Counted from the first letter of the stretch, positions 17,718 through 27,436 are shown. The stretch is 64,000 nucleotides of DNA from Nitrospinaceae bacterium (GCA_029261655.1 JAJDAY010000026.1:352461-416460); one strand, 5' to 3'. The notes: generated from the sequence alone by a model not told the origin. Program-made: numbers and translations.

Positions 17718-18260
17718 GTGAGTGAACAATTTTCAAAACTGGATGAAGCAGATAAAGAGTTCATAAAGAATCAGCATCTATTTTTCGTGGGAACGGCGGG
17801 AGTCGATGGCCGGGTGAATATTTCTCCCAAGGGCATGGACTCGTTACGAGTCATCGATTCTCATAAAGTAGCCTGGTTGAACCTGACCGGAAGCGGCAAT
17901 GAAACCGCCGCGCATGTCCTGGAATGCCAGCGCATGACTCTCATGTTTTGCGCTTTCAAAGGCAAACCTCAGATACTGCGTATTTATGGGAAAGCAACCG
18001 CTGTTCACCCCCGCGATGAAGAATGGGAGACAACGCTCGGACTCTTTCCAACGATTCCTGGGACCAGGCAAATATTTTTACTGGATATCGAAAGCGTGGC
18101 CACATCCTGCGGCTTCAGCGTGCCCTTGTACGAACACGCGGGGGAGCGTGACGTTCTGGTGTCATGGGCCGAGAAAAAGGGCGAGGACGGAGTGAAAAAA
18201 TACTGGCAGGATAAAAATCAAAAAAGCATCGACGGCAAACCCACCGGGATTTTTGGATGA
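17718..18260 (+). CDS. Pyridoxamine 5'-phosphate oxidase-family flavoprotein
   Basis: A 180-residue protein of the split beta-barrel FMN-binding fold. The N-terminal FVGTAGVDGRVNISPKGMDSLRV is the flavin-phosphate strand-loop, and YGKATAVHPRDEEW lies in the second half. It probably carries a flavin and oxidises or reduces an unknown substrate. The GTG at 17718 follows GGAGGT at the right spacing and is preferred to TTG at 17706. It converges on sucD with a gap of 21 bases. Confidence 0.78.
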   Translation: MSEQFSKLDEADKEFIKNQHLFFVGTAGVDGRVNISPKGMDSLRVIDSHKVAWLNLTGSGNETAAHVLECQRMTLMFCAFKGKPQILRIYGKATAVHPRDEEWETTLGLFPTIPGTRQIFLLDIESVATSCGFSVPLYEHAGERDVLVSWAEKKGEDGVKKYWQDKNQKSIDGKPTGIFG

Positions 18261-18281
18261 GTTTATTTTAGGACAATGAAG

Positions 18282-19151
18282 CTACAAAACCTTCTCAATC
18301 GTTTTTCCAAGATCGGCGGGGCTTTTGACCACTTTAATGCCGCACTTTTTCATGGTCTTCATTTTTTCTTCCGCCGTGCCTTGTCCGCCTGAGATGATCG
18401 CGCCTGCGTGACCCATGCGCCTTCCGGGAGGTGCGGTCTGCCCGGCGATGAACCCGACCACCGGCTTGGTGACGTTCTTCTTAATAAAGTACGCCGCTTC
18501 GTCTTCCGCCGATCCACCGATCTCGCCGATCATGCAGATGGCTTTGGTGCCACGGTCTTTCTGAAATAATCCGAGCGCGTCGATGAACGAAGTCCCGATG
18601 ATCGGGTCGCCGCCGATACCCACACAGGTGGATTGGCCGATGCCTAAAGCGGTCAACTGTCCGACGGCTTCATAGGTTAAGGTTCCACTGCGGGAAATGA
18701 TGCCGACGTTGCCTTTTTTATGGATGTGCGCGGGCATGATGCCTATTTTGGCTTTACCGGGAGAGATGACTCCGGGGCAATTCGGACCGACCAATCGGCA
18801 ATCGGTGCCTTTTAAGTATTTATCCACTTCGATCATGTCGCTGGTCGGGATGCCCTCTGCAATACAGATGATGAGCGCGATGCCCGCATCGGCGGCTTCC
18901 AGAATTGCGTCTGCGGCAAAGGCCGGCGGAACGAAAATCATGGTGGCGTTGGCTTTGGTTTTCGTCGCCGCCTCTTGCACGGTGTTGAAAACGGGCACGT
19001 TGTCCAATACGGTCTGGCCGCCTTTATTGGGCGTGACTCCGCCGACCACGGTGGTGCCGTACTTCATGCATTGCTCGGTGTGAAACTGGCCTTCGCGGCC
19101 GGTGATCCCTTGAACGATCAATCTTGTTTTTTCATCGACTAGAATACTCAT
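18282..19151 (-). CDS. sucD: Succinyl-CoA synthetase alpha subunit
   Basis: A 289-residue subunit with the CoA-binding Rossmann fold at the N-terminus ([13 protein letters not shown]) and the phosphohistidine loop near the C-terminus ([10 protein letters not shown]248). With SucC it interconverts succinyl-CoA and succinate with formation or use of ATP/GTP. The ATG overlaps the sucC stop by 4 bases (ATGA), giving a coupled pair. In a reductive TCA cycle it would feed the ferredoxin oxidoreductase encoded about 6 kb away. Confidence 0.94.
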   Translation of the reverse strand: MSILVDEKTRLIVQGITGREGQFHTEQCMKYGTTVVGGVTPNKGGQTVLDNVPVFNTVQEAATKTKANATMIFVPPAFAADAILEAADAGIALIICIAEGIPTSDMIEVDKYLKGTDCRLVGPNCPGVISPGKAKIGIMPAHIHKKGNVGIISRSGTLTYEAVGQLTALGIGQSTCVGIGGDPIIGTSFIDALGLFQKDRGTKAICMIGEIGGSAEDEAAYFIKKNVTKPVVGFIAGQTAPPGRRMGHAGAIISGGQGTAEEKMKTMKKCGIKVVKSPADLGKTIEKVL

Positions 19152-20308
19152 TGGATTGCTTTAACCACCTTTCTGGCCCCGTCCTTCATTCCGTTGCCGA
19201 TAACAAAATTCATGCCCGACTCTTTAAGGATTGCGTGTCCCTCTTCCATATTGGTCCCTTCCATGCGAACCACGATGGGAACTTTCACGGCGAGATTTTT
19301 CGCCGCGGCAACAACACCGCGCGCCAGAATATCGCAACGCAATATGCCGCCAAATATATTGATGAAGATGGCTTTCACATTCGGGTCCGACAAGAGAATG
19401 CGGAATCCGTTTTCGATCATTTCTTCATTGGCTCCGCCGCCCACATCGAGAAAGTTCGCGGGCTCGCCGCCGGAGTGTTTGATGATGTCCATGGTGGCCA
19501 TCGCCAATCCCGCGCCATTGACCATGCAGGCGATGTTGCCGTCCAGCTTGATGTAGTTCAGATGAAACTTGGACGCTTCGACTTCCAGAGGATCTTCTTC
19601 ATCGAGGTCGCGGTACTCCTGAGTGTCTTTATGGCGGTACATGGCGTTGTCGTCGATGTTCACCTTGGCGTCCAGCGCCAGCACGCGACCGTCGGACGTG
19701 GTGACCAGAGGATTGATCTCCAGCATGTCGAGATCTTCTTTAACAAAACAGTTATAAAGATTGATGATGAAAGGAACCATTTTCTTCAGATGGTCCCCTT
19801 CCAGGTTGAGCGCAAACGCGATCTTGCGGGCAAGATACGGTTTGACACCAATCACCGGATCAATCACTTCCTTGAATATTTTTTCGGGAGTTTTTTCGGC
19901 GACTTCTTCAATTTCCATACCGCCCTCTTCACTCGCCATGATGAGAACGCGGCTGGTTTGCCGATCGACCACGATGCCCAGATAAAGTTCTCGCTCAATG
20001 GGCATGCCCTCTTCCACCAACACTTTTTTGACCAATCGCCCTTCAGGCCCGGTCTGATGCGTGACCAGTGTCATGCCCAAAATGTCAGAGGCATATTTTT
20101 CCGCTTCTTCCGGACTTTTGGCCAACTTGACACCACCGCCCTTGCCACGGCCACCCGCGTGAATCTGAGCTTTGACCACTACTACAGATGTGCCCAGTTT
20201 TCTGGCGGCGGCTTGCGCTTCGGAAGCGTCATTCACCAGGATTCCGTTGGGCACCGCTACATTATATTTCGCTAGAATTTCTTTGGCCTGATACTCATGA
20301 ATTTTCAT
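19148..20308 (-). CDS. sucC: Succinyl-CoA synthetase beta subunit
   Basis: A 386-residue ATP-grasp subunit. It starts [20 protein letters not shown], has the nucleotide-binding [14 protein letters not shown] stretch, NPLVTTSDG, and the C-terminal FLDVGGGA and [10 protein letters not shown] motifs of the CoA-ligase part. It binds the nucleotide and takes phosphate from the SucD histidine. It is the first gene of the sucCD operon, read from the promoter at 20358-20386. Confidence 0.94.
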   Translation of the reverse strand: MKIHEYQAKEILAKYNVAVPNGILVNDASEAQAAARKLGTSVVVVKAQIHAGGRGKGGGVKLAKSPEEAEKYASDILGMTLVTHQTGPEGRLVKKVLVEEGMPIERELYLGIVVDRQTSRVLIMASEEGGMEIEEVAEKTPEKIFKEVIDPVIGVKPYLARKIAFALNLEGDHLKKMVPFIINLYNCFVKEDLDMLEINPLVTTSDGRVLALDAKVNIDDNAMYRHKDTQEYRDLDEEDPLEVEASKFHLNYIKLDGNIACMVNGAGLAMATMDIIKHSGGEPANFLDVGGGANEEMIENGFRILLSDPNVKAIFINIFGGILRCDILARGVVAAAKNLAVKVPIVVRMEGTNMEEGHAILKESGMNFVIGNGMKDGARKVVKAIQ

Positions 20309-20357
20309 AGATCGGTCGGGAATTTAAGTGGTTTTCGATTGGGAAAAATGGAGTTCG

Positions 20358-20386
20358 TTTTTATCACAAGGGTTTAGCCTTGTCAA
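20358..20386 (-). promoter_or_regulatory. Candidate promoter of sucCD
   Basis: On the minus strand TTGACA (complement of 20381-20386) lies 17 bases from TAAAAA (complement of 20358-20363). GATAAA, overlapping it with a 15-base spacer, is an alternative -10. The site is about 50 bases from the sucC start. Confidence 0.5.
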
Positions 20387-20505
20387 AGCAAAATGGAAGA
20401 AGAGAAAGGGGGAGTTGCCCCCCCGGATAAGCACGGATGGGGGGAGACTGGCTGGTTTGTGGTTTTTGGGAAACGGTGAAAGAAGGATGGGGCGAAATCG
20501 TCGAC

Positions 20506-20934
20506 TTAAATCCTGGAGGCGATTTTTTTCAAGGTCTGGGGTTTTTCCGGCACGATCAAGCCGGGGTTGATCAACAGCTGACGCCAGGCGTCTTCCAGGG
20601 GTTCCAGCACTTTCAAAATCGATTCCAGCGCTTTGCGATCGGCTTTTATATTCGCCAGGGTCAACTGACGCAAAATAAACTGGTACAAGGTTTCCAGACG
20701 GGCCGCGACTTCGCCTCCCTTTTTCAAATCGAGGGATACGGAAAGTTCATTGATGATGTCATGGGTTTTCCTGATATAGGTGGCTTTACCGGCAATGTCC
20801 CCTTCATCCATACATTTCAGAGCCATCGTGGTAAATTTAGAAGCTCCTTCATACATCATCAATATCAATTTTCCCTGGCTGGATGTTGAAACCTCGTTGT
20901 GCTTGTATGCGTTGTGATAGCGGGAAGGAACCAT
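20506..20934 (-). CDS. fliS: Flagellar export chaperone FliS
   Basis: A 142-residue helical protein with the FliS pattern: YHNAYKHNEVSTSSQGKLILMMYEGA at the N-terminus, a central INELSVSLDLKKGGEVAARLETLYQFI stretch and a C-terminal helical half. It binds flagellin C-termini in the cytoplasm and prevents early polymerisation. The ATG at 20934 gives the family-like start; a frame from 20982 would add 16 residues. It follows fliD on the same strand and is likely cotranscribed from the sigma-28 promoter. Confidence 0.88.
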   Translation of the reverse strand: MVPSRYHNAYKHNEVSTSSQGKLILMMYEGASKFTTMALKCMDEGDIAGKATYIRKTHDIINELSVSLDLKKGGEVAARLETLYQFILRQLTLANIKADRKALESILKVLEPLEDAWRQLLINPGLIVPEKPQTLKKIASRI

Positions 20935-21001
20935 GTTGAAATAAACTCCATAATGTTGCTGATAAAACCCGTTTCCGATCAAGAACTATTTCTTTTACCA
21001 A

Positions 21002-22603
21002 TTAATTGAAGAGATTTTCAAGCCCTCCAAGCGCGCTTGTGAAGGCGTCTCTCTGGGAATTCAATCTCCCGATTGTTACCTCAAGACTGGCAAACCGTTG
21101 CCTCAAATCAGTTTCAAAAACCTCCAGGCGAGATTCTAACCCAAGGATCTGCTGATCGATGTCATTGATGGTGCTGGTGAAGGTGTCGATTTCGGTGGTC
21201 AACGGACCGTTCAGCGAATCGTCTGTCAGATTGGTCAACACCCGGTTGATCGTCTCCCCCACTCCAAACGATAAATTGATCGTCCCATAGGACCCGTCGG
21301 CAAGATTTGCAAGCCTGAAATTGAGACCTTCTGCGGGAGTGCCCACGGCCCCGGAAAAGAAATTCCCCGACCCCACGGCATTGAAGAATTGATTCTGCCC
21401 CGCGACGCTCAATTGCGGAACGCCTCCTGAAACTCGCAAATCGTAATTATTGGCGAGGGTCGCACTGGTGAATCCAATAAAAGTGACGTCATTGTCCGTG
21501 GTCGTCCCTTTACTGGCGAACAACTCGGCGACATTGCCAATGTCGGCGGTCAGAGCCTCTGTCAGGTCGGCATCGTCTATCGCTATGGTTCCATCCGGTT
21601 GAGTCCGGATTCCAATTTGCGATAAAGAATTGTAAATTCCCGAGACGCCCTGCACTTGACTGCTCAAGGAATTTCGCAGGGTCTGCTGAAGGTTCTGAAC
21701 AGTGAAGTTGCCAAATAATAGACCGGTTGAAAGCGTGTCCGGGTCTAAAAACTGTTGCTCCTTTAAAAAAGCTGAGAGTTCATTATAATTATCGACGAAA
21801 GCGGATATTTTTTCTTTGACAGCGGCGATATCAGCAGACAACGTGACGGTCCCCGAGCCTGCGGATTGCAGGTTAATGGTTGCCCCCGCAATGACATCGG
21901 TCACGGTGTTGCTGGATTTTGTGATCGCGATTCCATCCAGTGTCAAGCTCGCGTCCTGGGCAGATTGAGTTTCGGTGAACGACAATACTTCTGTGCTCCC
22001 CTGTTTGATCGAAACCGAAACACTGTTTGCGGCGCCTGTTTGTGTCCCGGAAACCACTAAACGTACGGGGTTGGTGGCGCTACCGTCGTTCAAAAAAGAA
22101 GCCTGGAGACCGGCCCCCGAATTATTGATCGCCTGTTTCAATCCGTCCAGAGTGTTGTTGGAGGAGTTGATATCAATGCTGGTCGTTACAGAGCCGACCG
22201 TGATCTCCAGAGTGCCCGTCGTGACCGCGCCGCTGGTGGAACTGAATCCGGCTGAAACCAGCTTGCTCGCACGCGCCAGGCTGTTGACGGTCAGGGAAAA
22301 CGTTCCCGAAGCGGCCTGGCTGGTGGTGCTGATGGTGGCCACTTGATTGTTGTCGGAGGTGTTGCTGTTTGCAAAGACCCCCTGGGTGGAAAGGAACTTC
22401 GATTCCGAGTTCAGAGTGTTGACCTGACTTTTAAAAGTCTGTAACCGGGATTGCAGATCCTGAAATGTGAGCAGTTTTTCGGCTTCCAGGTCCGCCTTGG
22501 CCTCCAGATCGTCGATAGGCCTTCTTTGCAACTGGATCAGCTTGGTGATGATATCCGCCGTATCCAGATTGGAATTTATTCCCGATATAAACGACTCTGC
22601 CAT
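21002..22603 (-). CDS. fliD: Flagellar hook-associated protein 2 (filament cap)
   Basis: A 533-residue protein that caps the growing flagellar filament. The N-terminus (SGINSNLDTADIITKLIQLQRRPIDDLEAKAD) and the C-terminal coiled coil (DFDTFTSTINDIDQQI-like, then RFASLEVTIGRLNSQRD) match FliD; the middle is rich in Ser, Thr and Asn. The start ATG is 53 bases downstream of a near-perfect sigma-28 promoter. Other flagellar genes are outside the window. Confidence 0.9.
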   Translation of the reverse strand: MAESFISGINSNLDTADIITKLIQLQRRPIDDLEAKADLEAEKLLTFQDLQSRLQTFKSQVNTLNSESKFLSTQGVFANSNTSDNNQVATISTTSQAASGTFSLTVNSLARASKLVSAGFSSTSGAVTTGTLEITVGSVTTSIDINSSNNTLDGLKQAINNSGAGLQASFLNDGSATNPVRLVVSGTQTGAANSVSVSIKQGSTEVLSFTETQSAQDASLTLDGIAITKSSNTVTDVIAGATINLQSAGSGTVTLSADIAAVKEKISAFVDNYNELSAFLKEQQFLDPDTLSTGLLFGNFTVQNLQQTLRNSLSSQVQGVSGIYNSLSQIGIRTQPDGTIAIDDADLTEALTADIGNVAELFASKGTTTDNDVTFIGFTSATLANNYDLRVSGGVPQLSVAGQNQFFNAVGSGNFFSGAVGTPAEGLNFRLANLADGSYGTINLSFGVGETINRVLTNLTDDSLNGPLTTEIDTFTSTINDIDQQILGLESRLEVFETDLRQRFASLEVTIGRLNSQRDAFTSALGGLENLFN

Positions 22604-22655
22604 AAGGTCTATTCAACTTGAGGTGAAATTGGGTCAGCGATCCTGTCAAAACCCT

Positions 22656-22683
22656 TTATCGGCGTGATTTTGGCCAAACTTTA
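22656..22683 (-). promoter_or_regulatory. Sigma-28 (FliA-type) promoter of fliD-fliS
   Basis: On the minus strand TAAAGTTT (complement of 22676-22683) and GCCGATAA (complement of 22656-22663) both match the flagellar sigma-28 consensus exactly. The spacer is 12 bases where 11 is usual. The location directly before fliD makes the call strong. It implies a FliA sigma factor in this genome. Confidence 0.75.
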
Positions 22684-22851
22684 ATTGATTTGGAACGATT
22701 CATTTGTCCTGCTTGTTCCATGCTCCAGAAAGGGGGTTAAGGGCCGGATTTTCCGAATTTTCATTAAAAACCTGGGAAAAATAGTTTGCTTTGAATCTTG
22801 AGAATGCTAAATTATCGACACTTTTCAACCAGCGAAACACCAGGATAAAAA

Positions 22852-23514
22852 ATGGGCGAACAATTTGATTTATTTGCTGAACCGGAGGAAAAACCGCTCG
22901 AAAAAGCGGCCCAGCCCAAGCAGGCGCCGAGAATTCTTTATTTTGACCTGGAGACCCAGAAAAGTTCGGATGATGTCGGCGGTTGGTCGCCTGTCCAGAT
23001 CAAATTGATGAAACTTGCGGTCGGTGTGGTCTGGGACAGCCGGGAGAAAAAATATTTCACCTACCGGGAAGACGAAGCGGGCCAATTGGCGGAAAAACTG
23101 CACACCGCCGATCTGGTGGTCGGGTTCAACGTGATCGGTTTCGATTACACGGTGCTGGAAGGCTATGGCCCATTTCATCTTAATAAAATAAATACCTTCG
23201 ATATGCTTCTGGATGTTAAAAAAATCCTGAATTTCCGCCTGGGCCTCAATCACCTGGCGCAACACACCCTGAACGCCGAAAAATCCGCCGATGGGCTGAT
23301 CTCGGTCAAATGGTATAAGGAAGGTGAAAAGGACCCTGGAAAAATGGAATCCATGATGAGCAAGATCATTGATTACTGCAAACAGGATGTCGCCATCACC
23401 CGGGATTTGTTTCTGTTTGGCGAAAAGGAGGGTTTCCTGAAATACAAAACCCGCGCCGGGAAAATAGATGAATTTAAAGTTGATTGGAAAATCGACAGGT
23501 TGATCACCGCTTAG
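22852..23514 (+). CDS. YprB-like ribonuclease H-fold (DEDD) protein
   Basis: A 220-residue protein with a DnaQ/DEDD exonuclease fold. FDLETQ (first acidic pair), GFNVIGFDY (second Asp), and YCKQDVAITRDLF (final Asp) are in the expected order. This is the RNase_H_2/YprB group, often linked to helicases. The first 20 residues (LFAEPEEKPLEKAAQ) are a flexible leader. It probably digests single-stranded DNA or RNA in the cytoplasm. A hairpin ACCGC-TTA-GCGGT overlaps the stop. Confidence 0.78.
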   Translation: MGEQFDLFAEPEEKPLEKAAQPKQAPRILYFDLETQKSSDDVGGWSPVQIKLMKLAVGVVWDSREKKYFTYREDEAGQLAEKLHTADLVVGFNVIGFDYTVLEGYGPFHLNKINTFDMLLDVKKILNFRLGLNHLAQHTLNAEKSADGLISVKWYKEGEKDPGKMESMMSKIIDYCKQDVAITRDLFLFGEKEGFLKYKTRAGKIDEFKVDWKIDRLITA

Positions 23515-23597
23515 CGGTCAACCGGCGGGTGCCTGGTCTTTTCCGCTAAAAAAGTTTTCATCCCGTCCACGCTGTTTATCCCTTCCCACGCCAATTT

Positions 23598-24038
23598 CTA
23601 ATCTTCGGAATTCGAATCTTCAAAGGAAAGATAGGCCAGACGGCTTTCGTAGTCCAGAGTGTCGAACTGTATGCCCTGCCGGAAGTTGGCAAAATGCAGT
23701 TCGGCGTAAACGGCGATGACGGCGTGGAGGGCATGGTGATCCTCCATCCCCTGATCTTTAAGTCGGCGATAGGCTTCTTCCACAAATTCGAGTTGTCCGG
23801 TCAAAATCTGTTTGTCAACGATCACATGCAAAACCGTGTGCACAAACGGATTGACGATCTGCCCTCCTATTTCCTGGGGATGCATGCCAAGTTCCCCCAG
23901 TTTCCAGATATCATCGAACTCTGGATGCAGATCCATAATATGAGCGATGCGGGCGTCCTGTTCTTCAAAGTCCTGCCCTTCCTCGCGTCCAGCGGCCACT
24001 TGCAGGATTCTCACCTGGGTTTCTTTATCGAATTGCAT
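23598..24038 (-). CDS. DUF1841 family protein
   Basis: A 146-residue protein with the DUF1841 signature: LHPEFDDIWKLGELG and IVNPFVHTVLHVIVDKQIL, followed by a helical MEDHHALHAVIAVYAELH. The His-rich pattern in the last region suggests metal binding, but no function is known. The family is otherwise seen mainly in proteobacteria. It starts ATG and ends in an acidic tail. Confidence 0.78.
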   Translation of the reverse strand: MQFDKETQVRILQVAAGREEGQDFEEQDARIAHIMDLHPEFDDIWKLGELGMHPQEIGGQIVNPFVHTVLHVIVDKQILTGQLEFVEEAYRRLKDQGMEDHHALHAVIAVYAELHFANFRQGIQFDTLDYESRLAYLSFEDSNSED

Positions 24039-24139
24039 TTTATTTAAATTCCTTGCGAAAAAATTTTCGTGCGAATCAGCGGAAAAGGTCTTTCAAAACA
24101 CGCCCTGCCCCTGCCCTTAATCCTGCAAACTTTGGTGAG

Positions 24140-24424
24140 TCATGGGGTTTCAGAAAAATGCGTCCTTCGGTCCCGTTCTTCCCCGCCATAAACCATGAAC
24201 ACTCTTTTCCCCTGGCGCATATGATATTTAGCCCAGGCGGGGGATTTTCCGTCATAACTGGCGTCCGGGTCCTCCCCTTCGGCCTTCAGATAATCGGGGT
24301 AATCCAAACCCGCGTCATAGGCGTCTAGCAACAGACAATCGGTGGTGAACCCCTTTCCAGTCAATTTGATTTTTGTCAGAAAAGCTTCAATTTTCGCAGG
24401 ATCACTCAATTCAATAGCTTGCAT
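24140..24424 (-). CDS. Conserved hypothetical protein
   Basis: A 94-residue acidic protein that I do not recognise. It begins MQAIELSDPAKIEAFLTKIK, has a central LLLDAYDAGLDYPDYL stretch and ends KRVFMVYGGEERDRR. No membrane segment or metal motif is seen. It stands alone, 101 bases upstream of the DUF1841 gene on the same strand. Confidence 0.5.
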   Translation of the reverse strand: MQAIELSDPAKIEAFLTKIKLTGKGFTTDCLLLDAYDAGLDYPDYLKAEGEDPDASYDGKSPAWAKYHMRQGKRVFMVYGGEERDRRTHFSETP

Positions 24425-24622
24425 GATAATTTCCTATAGATTATGGGAGCCACAACCGGTTTTCTGGTTTTCTTGATTTAGGATTCAATTTCAACCGTTT
24501 GGTAGCAGGTAAAGCTGTTAAAAAGTAGATCGCCGGTTGATTTTGGGTTATATTAGCACACCCCTTTATTCGGTAGAATCGCCAAAAACCGAGGGAACAA
24601 AAAAACTTCAAGGATTCGATCC

Positions 24623-24952
24623 ATGATAATTCAGGACAACTTATTATTGAATCGCGCCGAACCGGATGGTTTGGGCGGAGTGCAGTTTTTGTACAAAGTG
24701 AAGGGCTATGGAGTCACGGCAATCAGTAAGCCGCAGGAAGAATTATCCCATATCCACTGGGAGGTGGATGTCATCAAATATGTGACCGAAATACCCCTAA
24801 AATATGAAGTTTGCCACACCACCGATCTTGCAAAGAAAACATTGAAGTTTTACAGCGACAAAGCGCTGAACGAATTTCTGGACAAGGCTTTCAAATACTT
24901 TGAAGAACTGGGGCTTCTTGAAAACATGTTGCCCGACAACGACCGGCCTTAA
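24623..24952 (+). CDS. Conserved hypothetical protein
   Basis: A 109-residue protein that I do not recognise. The N-terminal half is strand-like (GGVQFLYKVKGYGVTAISK) and the C-terminal half is helical (LNEFLDKAFKYFEELGLLE). It lies about 200 bases before the ferredoxin oxidoreductase genes on the same strand. The strong promoter between makes cotranscription unlikely. Confidence 0.5.
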   Translation: MIIQDNLLLNRAEPDGLGGVQFLYKVKGYGVTAISKPQEELSHIHWEVDVIKYVTEIPLKYEVCHTTDLAKKTLKFYSDKALNEFLDKAFKYFEELGLLENMLPDNDRP

Positions 24953-24978
24953 AAAGACCTTCCAGAGTCCGTTAATAC

Positions 24979-25006
24979 TTGACAGAGAGGGTACTTGTTA
25001 TATTAT
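24979..25006 (+). promoter_or_regulatory. Strong promoter of the ferredoxin oxidoreductase operon
   Basis: TTGACA at 24979-24984 and TATTAT at 25001-25006 are separated by 16 bases, the best sigma-70-like promoter in the window. The leader is about 145 bases and includes a small hairpin (CGGG-TCCTTCGG-CCCG) shortly before the start. High expression of this central-carbon enzyme would fit. Confidence 0.65.
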
Positions 25007-25156
25007 AAGGCTCATTTTTATGTGGTACTATAGATATCGTTTTCCCGTATGGAGCGAACTTTTTTCTTCATAATCATCAAGATATCAATCAAGAATTATG
25101 TTTGACGGGTCCTTCGGCCCGCCGTTTAATAGAATGCAATTGTCAGGAGACCGTGC

Positions 25157-26368
25157 ATGTCGAATCTAGATTTCGTAGCGGAAGGTAAACCAGCTGACTG
25201 GGTACCTCTTGGAGAAACACAAACAGTAGTCGATCCAATGGAGATGTTTTTCAAACTACCCAGAAAAACCGAATTCATCACCGGCAGTGAAGCCGCCCGT
25301 GAATCCATTCGCCGAATGAATGTTGATGTCGCCATAGCTTATCCCATCACTCCACAGAGTGAAACGATGCAACAAGCCGGATACCTGTATGATGAGGGAT
25401 ATATCAAGGATTTTTATCGCGGCGAGGAAGAAATTGGCGTCATGTCGGCTTGCTCCGGAGCTTCACGCGCCGGCGTTCGCACCCTCACGGCCACCTCCGG
25501 TCCTGGTCTCATGCGCGGTATGGAAGCTATTTCCTCTTGGCCGGGGGCGCGTGTTCCCATCGTCTTGATGGATATGTGCCGGGTCATCAACACACCTTTG
25601 GCGATCCAGCCGGACAACATTGAAATGTCTTTCATGCTCAATACAGGGATGCTCCTTCTACACGCTGAAGACCAGCAGGATTTTTACGATTATCCTTTAG
25701 TTGCGGCCATCGTCTCGGAAAAAGTGGACGTGACCTTGCCTTGCGCGGTTTCTGTGGATGGATTTTTTGTGACGCACGCCAGGGGCCAGGTGTCCATGAC
25801 TCCCAAAGAGTATAAACTGCCGCCCAGAGATGGTTGGGCGTCTGCTGTTCCCGCGATGGATAATGAAAATCCTCCAGCCAGGCTTTCGCGTGACGCTCCA
25901 ATTCAGAAAAGTAACTTTATCAGTTATCACATGCACTCCAGTTGGCAGCAGGAGGTATTTGCCGCGGTAGAACGTTCGGCCAAATACTTCGACAAATATC
26001 TGGGTGGCCTGATAGAGATTATCAACCCGGATGCCGAAGAGTTTCTGGTCGCTTCCGGTGCGGCGGTTTCTCAATCCCGTGAAGCAGTGCGCCAGGAAGG
26101 AGAAGCCGGTCGAAAGGTTGGCATGATTAAAATCAAATCCATCCGTCCCTGGCCGATGAGAGAACTCGTTGCGGCATTAAAAAATGCCAAGCGCATCATG
26201 GTTCCTGAATTCAACCAGGCAGGTTGGTTGCACAAAGAACTCTGTTCGACTCTGTATGGCCGAACTACAGGCACAATGATCGGTGGCCCAAGAGTGTATG
26301 GCGGAATGACCATGCCGACCGAGATGATTCTGGAGTGGCTGGCGGACGCTAGAAAAAAGCAACTTTAA
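25157..26368 (+). CDS. 2-oxoacid:ferredoxin oxidoreductase, alpha subunit
   Basis: A 403-residue subunit carrying the pyrimidine-binding half of the thiamine diphosphate fold. After a leader of about 40 residues come TGSEAARESIRRMNVDVAIAYPITPQSE (residues 42-69) and the GASRAGVRTLTATSGPGLMRG loop. A C-terminal transketolase-like domain follows with ASGAAVSQSREAV and IRPWPM. It works with the beta, gamma and small ferredoxin subunits encoded next. Pyruvate and 2-oxoglutarate are both possible substrates, interconverted with their acyl-CoA and CO2; sequence alone does not decide. Confidence 0.88.
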   Translation: MSNLDFVAEGKPADWVPLGETQTVVDPMEMFFKLPRKTEFITGSEAARESIRRMNVDVAIAYPITPQSETMQQAGYLYDEGYIKDFYRGEEEIGVMSACSGASRAGVRTLTATSGPGLMRGMEAISSWPGARVPIVLMDMCRVINTPLAIQPDNIEMSFMLNTGMLLLHAEDQQDFYDYPLVAAIVSEKVDVTLPCAVSVDGFFVTHARGQVSMTPKEYKLPPRDGWASAVPAMDNENPPARLSRDAPIQKSNFISYHMHSSWQQEVFAAVERSAKYFDKYLGGLIEIINPDAEEFLVASGAAVSQSREAVRQEGEAGRKVGMIKIKSIRPWPMRELVAALKNAKRIMVPEFNQAGWLHKELCSTLYGRTTGTMIGGPRVYGGMTMPTEMILEWLADARKKQL

Positions 26369-26401
26369 TTGCTCTTGAGTCGGAATGCTTATTTTGGCTT
26401 C

Positions 26402-26416
26402 ACCCCCCCAGGGGGT
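26402..26416 (+). other. Short hairpin between alpha and beta subunit genes
   Basis: ACCCCC (26402-26407) and GGGGGT (26411-26416) pair perfectly around a three-base loop. It lies 33 bases after the alpha-subunit stop in a 177-base gap. There is no T-run directly after it. It may stabilise or partly end the alpha transcript. Confidence 0.35.
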
Positions 26417-26545
26417 AGGTAAGACTGTTTTAAGTATTTTATTAGTATGTTGCCTGGTGATTGCTATCAACAGTTTATGCTAAAGTAGTTTTGTGTTTTT
26501 TTCATTCCCTTAAATTAATAGTTTTCTATATATAAGGAAAAAATC

Positions 26546-27421
26546 ATGTCTTTTGAAACTTTAAGACCATCTCCAGCTTTAAAAGAATTTCTCCCCATCG
26601 AGTATAAAGACCTTGTCGATCATGGCCCCTACGGAAAGAATAAAAAGGTATCCGATATGGGGAAATTCAAGGAAATCATTGAAGAACACCCTATGTGTGC
26701 CGGATGTGCCATGACTTTGTTCATTCGCCTGATGTACATTGGCATGCCCAACCCCGAACATACAATCGTTGTCGGTACCGCAGGCTGTGGCCGATTGGCC
26801 CTGTCCCAGGCGTCTGTACCATTTGTCTATGGGAACTATGGGGACACCAACGCGGTCGCCAGTGGATTGAAACGGGGGCTGGATATTCGCTTTCCCAATC
26901 AGTTTAAAGATATTGTGGTTTGTGCCGGTGACGGTGGCCTGGTCGATATCGGTTTTCAAGGTCTCATGCACAGTTGGTTCCGCCATGAAAAGTTTGCAAC
27001 CGTTCTGCTGGACAATGAAGTTTATGGAAACACCGGCGGTCAGGAAAGCGGCATGACCAATAAAGGCAAAGTCCTTAAAATGTCTCCGCGCGGTAAAAAG
27101 GACGATAAAATGGATATGCTGGGCCTGGCTAAAGTTGCCAAACTGGACTATATCGCTCGTCTCGCACCGACCAACCCTGCACGCGTTGCCCGGACCATTC
27201 GTCGAGCAATTCTGATCGCGAGAGAATTTGGCGCGACCTACGTACAGGCCTATACCTCCTGTAATATTGAATATTCGATTCCCACACCGGACGTTATGAA
27301 GGATGCGTTTGAGATTGAAAAAGACCGGTATGGTTTTGAGGAAATCATCTCTGACCGGGCCAAAGAATATTTAAAGGATCTTGAAGCGAAAGCTAAAGCC
27401 GCGAAAAAAGCTAAAAAATAA
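26546..27421 (+). CDS. 2-oxoacid:ferredoxin oxidoreductase, beta subunit
   Basis: A 291-residue thiamine diphosphate-binding subunit. The Mg/ThDP motif GDG (residues 128-130) with LLDNEVYGNTGGQESG is clear. Cysteines C51 and C54 (MCAGCA), C81 (AGCGR) and a later one (YTSCNIEY) are placed as the ligands of a [4Fe-4S] cluster. It forms the active site with the alpha subunit. Start ATG follows AAGGA; the gene is followed by the gamma subunit gene after 15 bases. The C-terminus is Lys-rich. Confidence 0.88.
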   Translation: MSFETLRPSPALKEFLPIEYKDLVDHGPYGKNKKVSDMGKFKEIIEEHPMCAGCAMTLFIRLMYIGMPNPEHTIVVGTAGCGRLALSQASVPFVYGNYGDTNAVASGLKRGLDIRFPNQFKDIVVCAGDGGLVDIGFQGLMHSWFRHEKFATVLLDNEVYGNTGGQESGMTNKGKVLKMSPRGKKDDKMDMLGLAKVAKLDYIARLAPTNPARVARTIRRAILIAREFGATYVQAYTSCNIEYSIPTPDVMKDAFEIEKDRYGFEEIISDRAKEYLKDLEAKAKAAKKAKK

Positions 27422-27436
27422 AGGAGATCAGTAAGT

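Noticed and set aside
19124..20275. A 383-residue open frame on the plus strand opposite sucC
   Set aside because: It is the antisense shadow of a highly conserved sucC. The His- and Phe-rich product resembles no protein and its length follows from the codon bias of the real gene.
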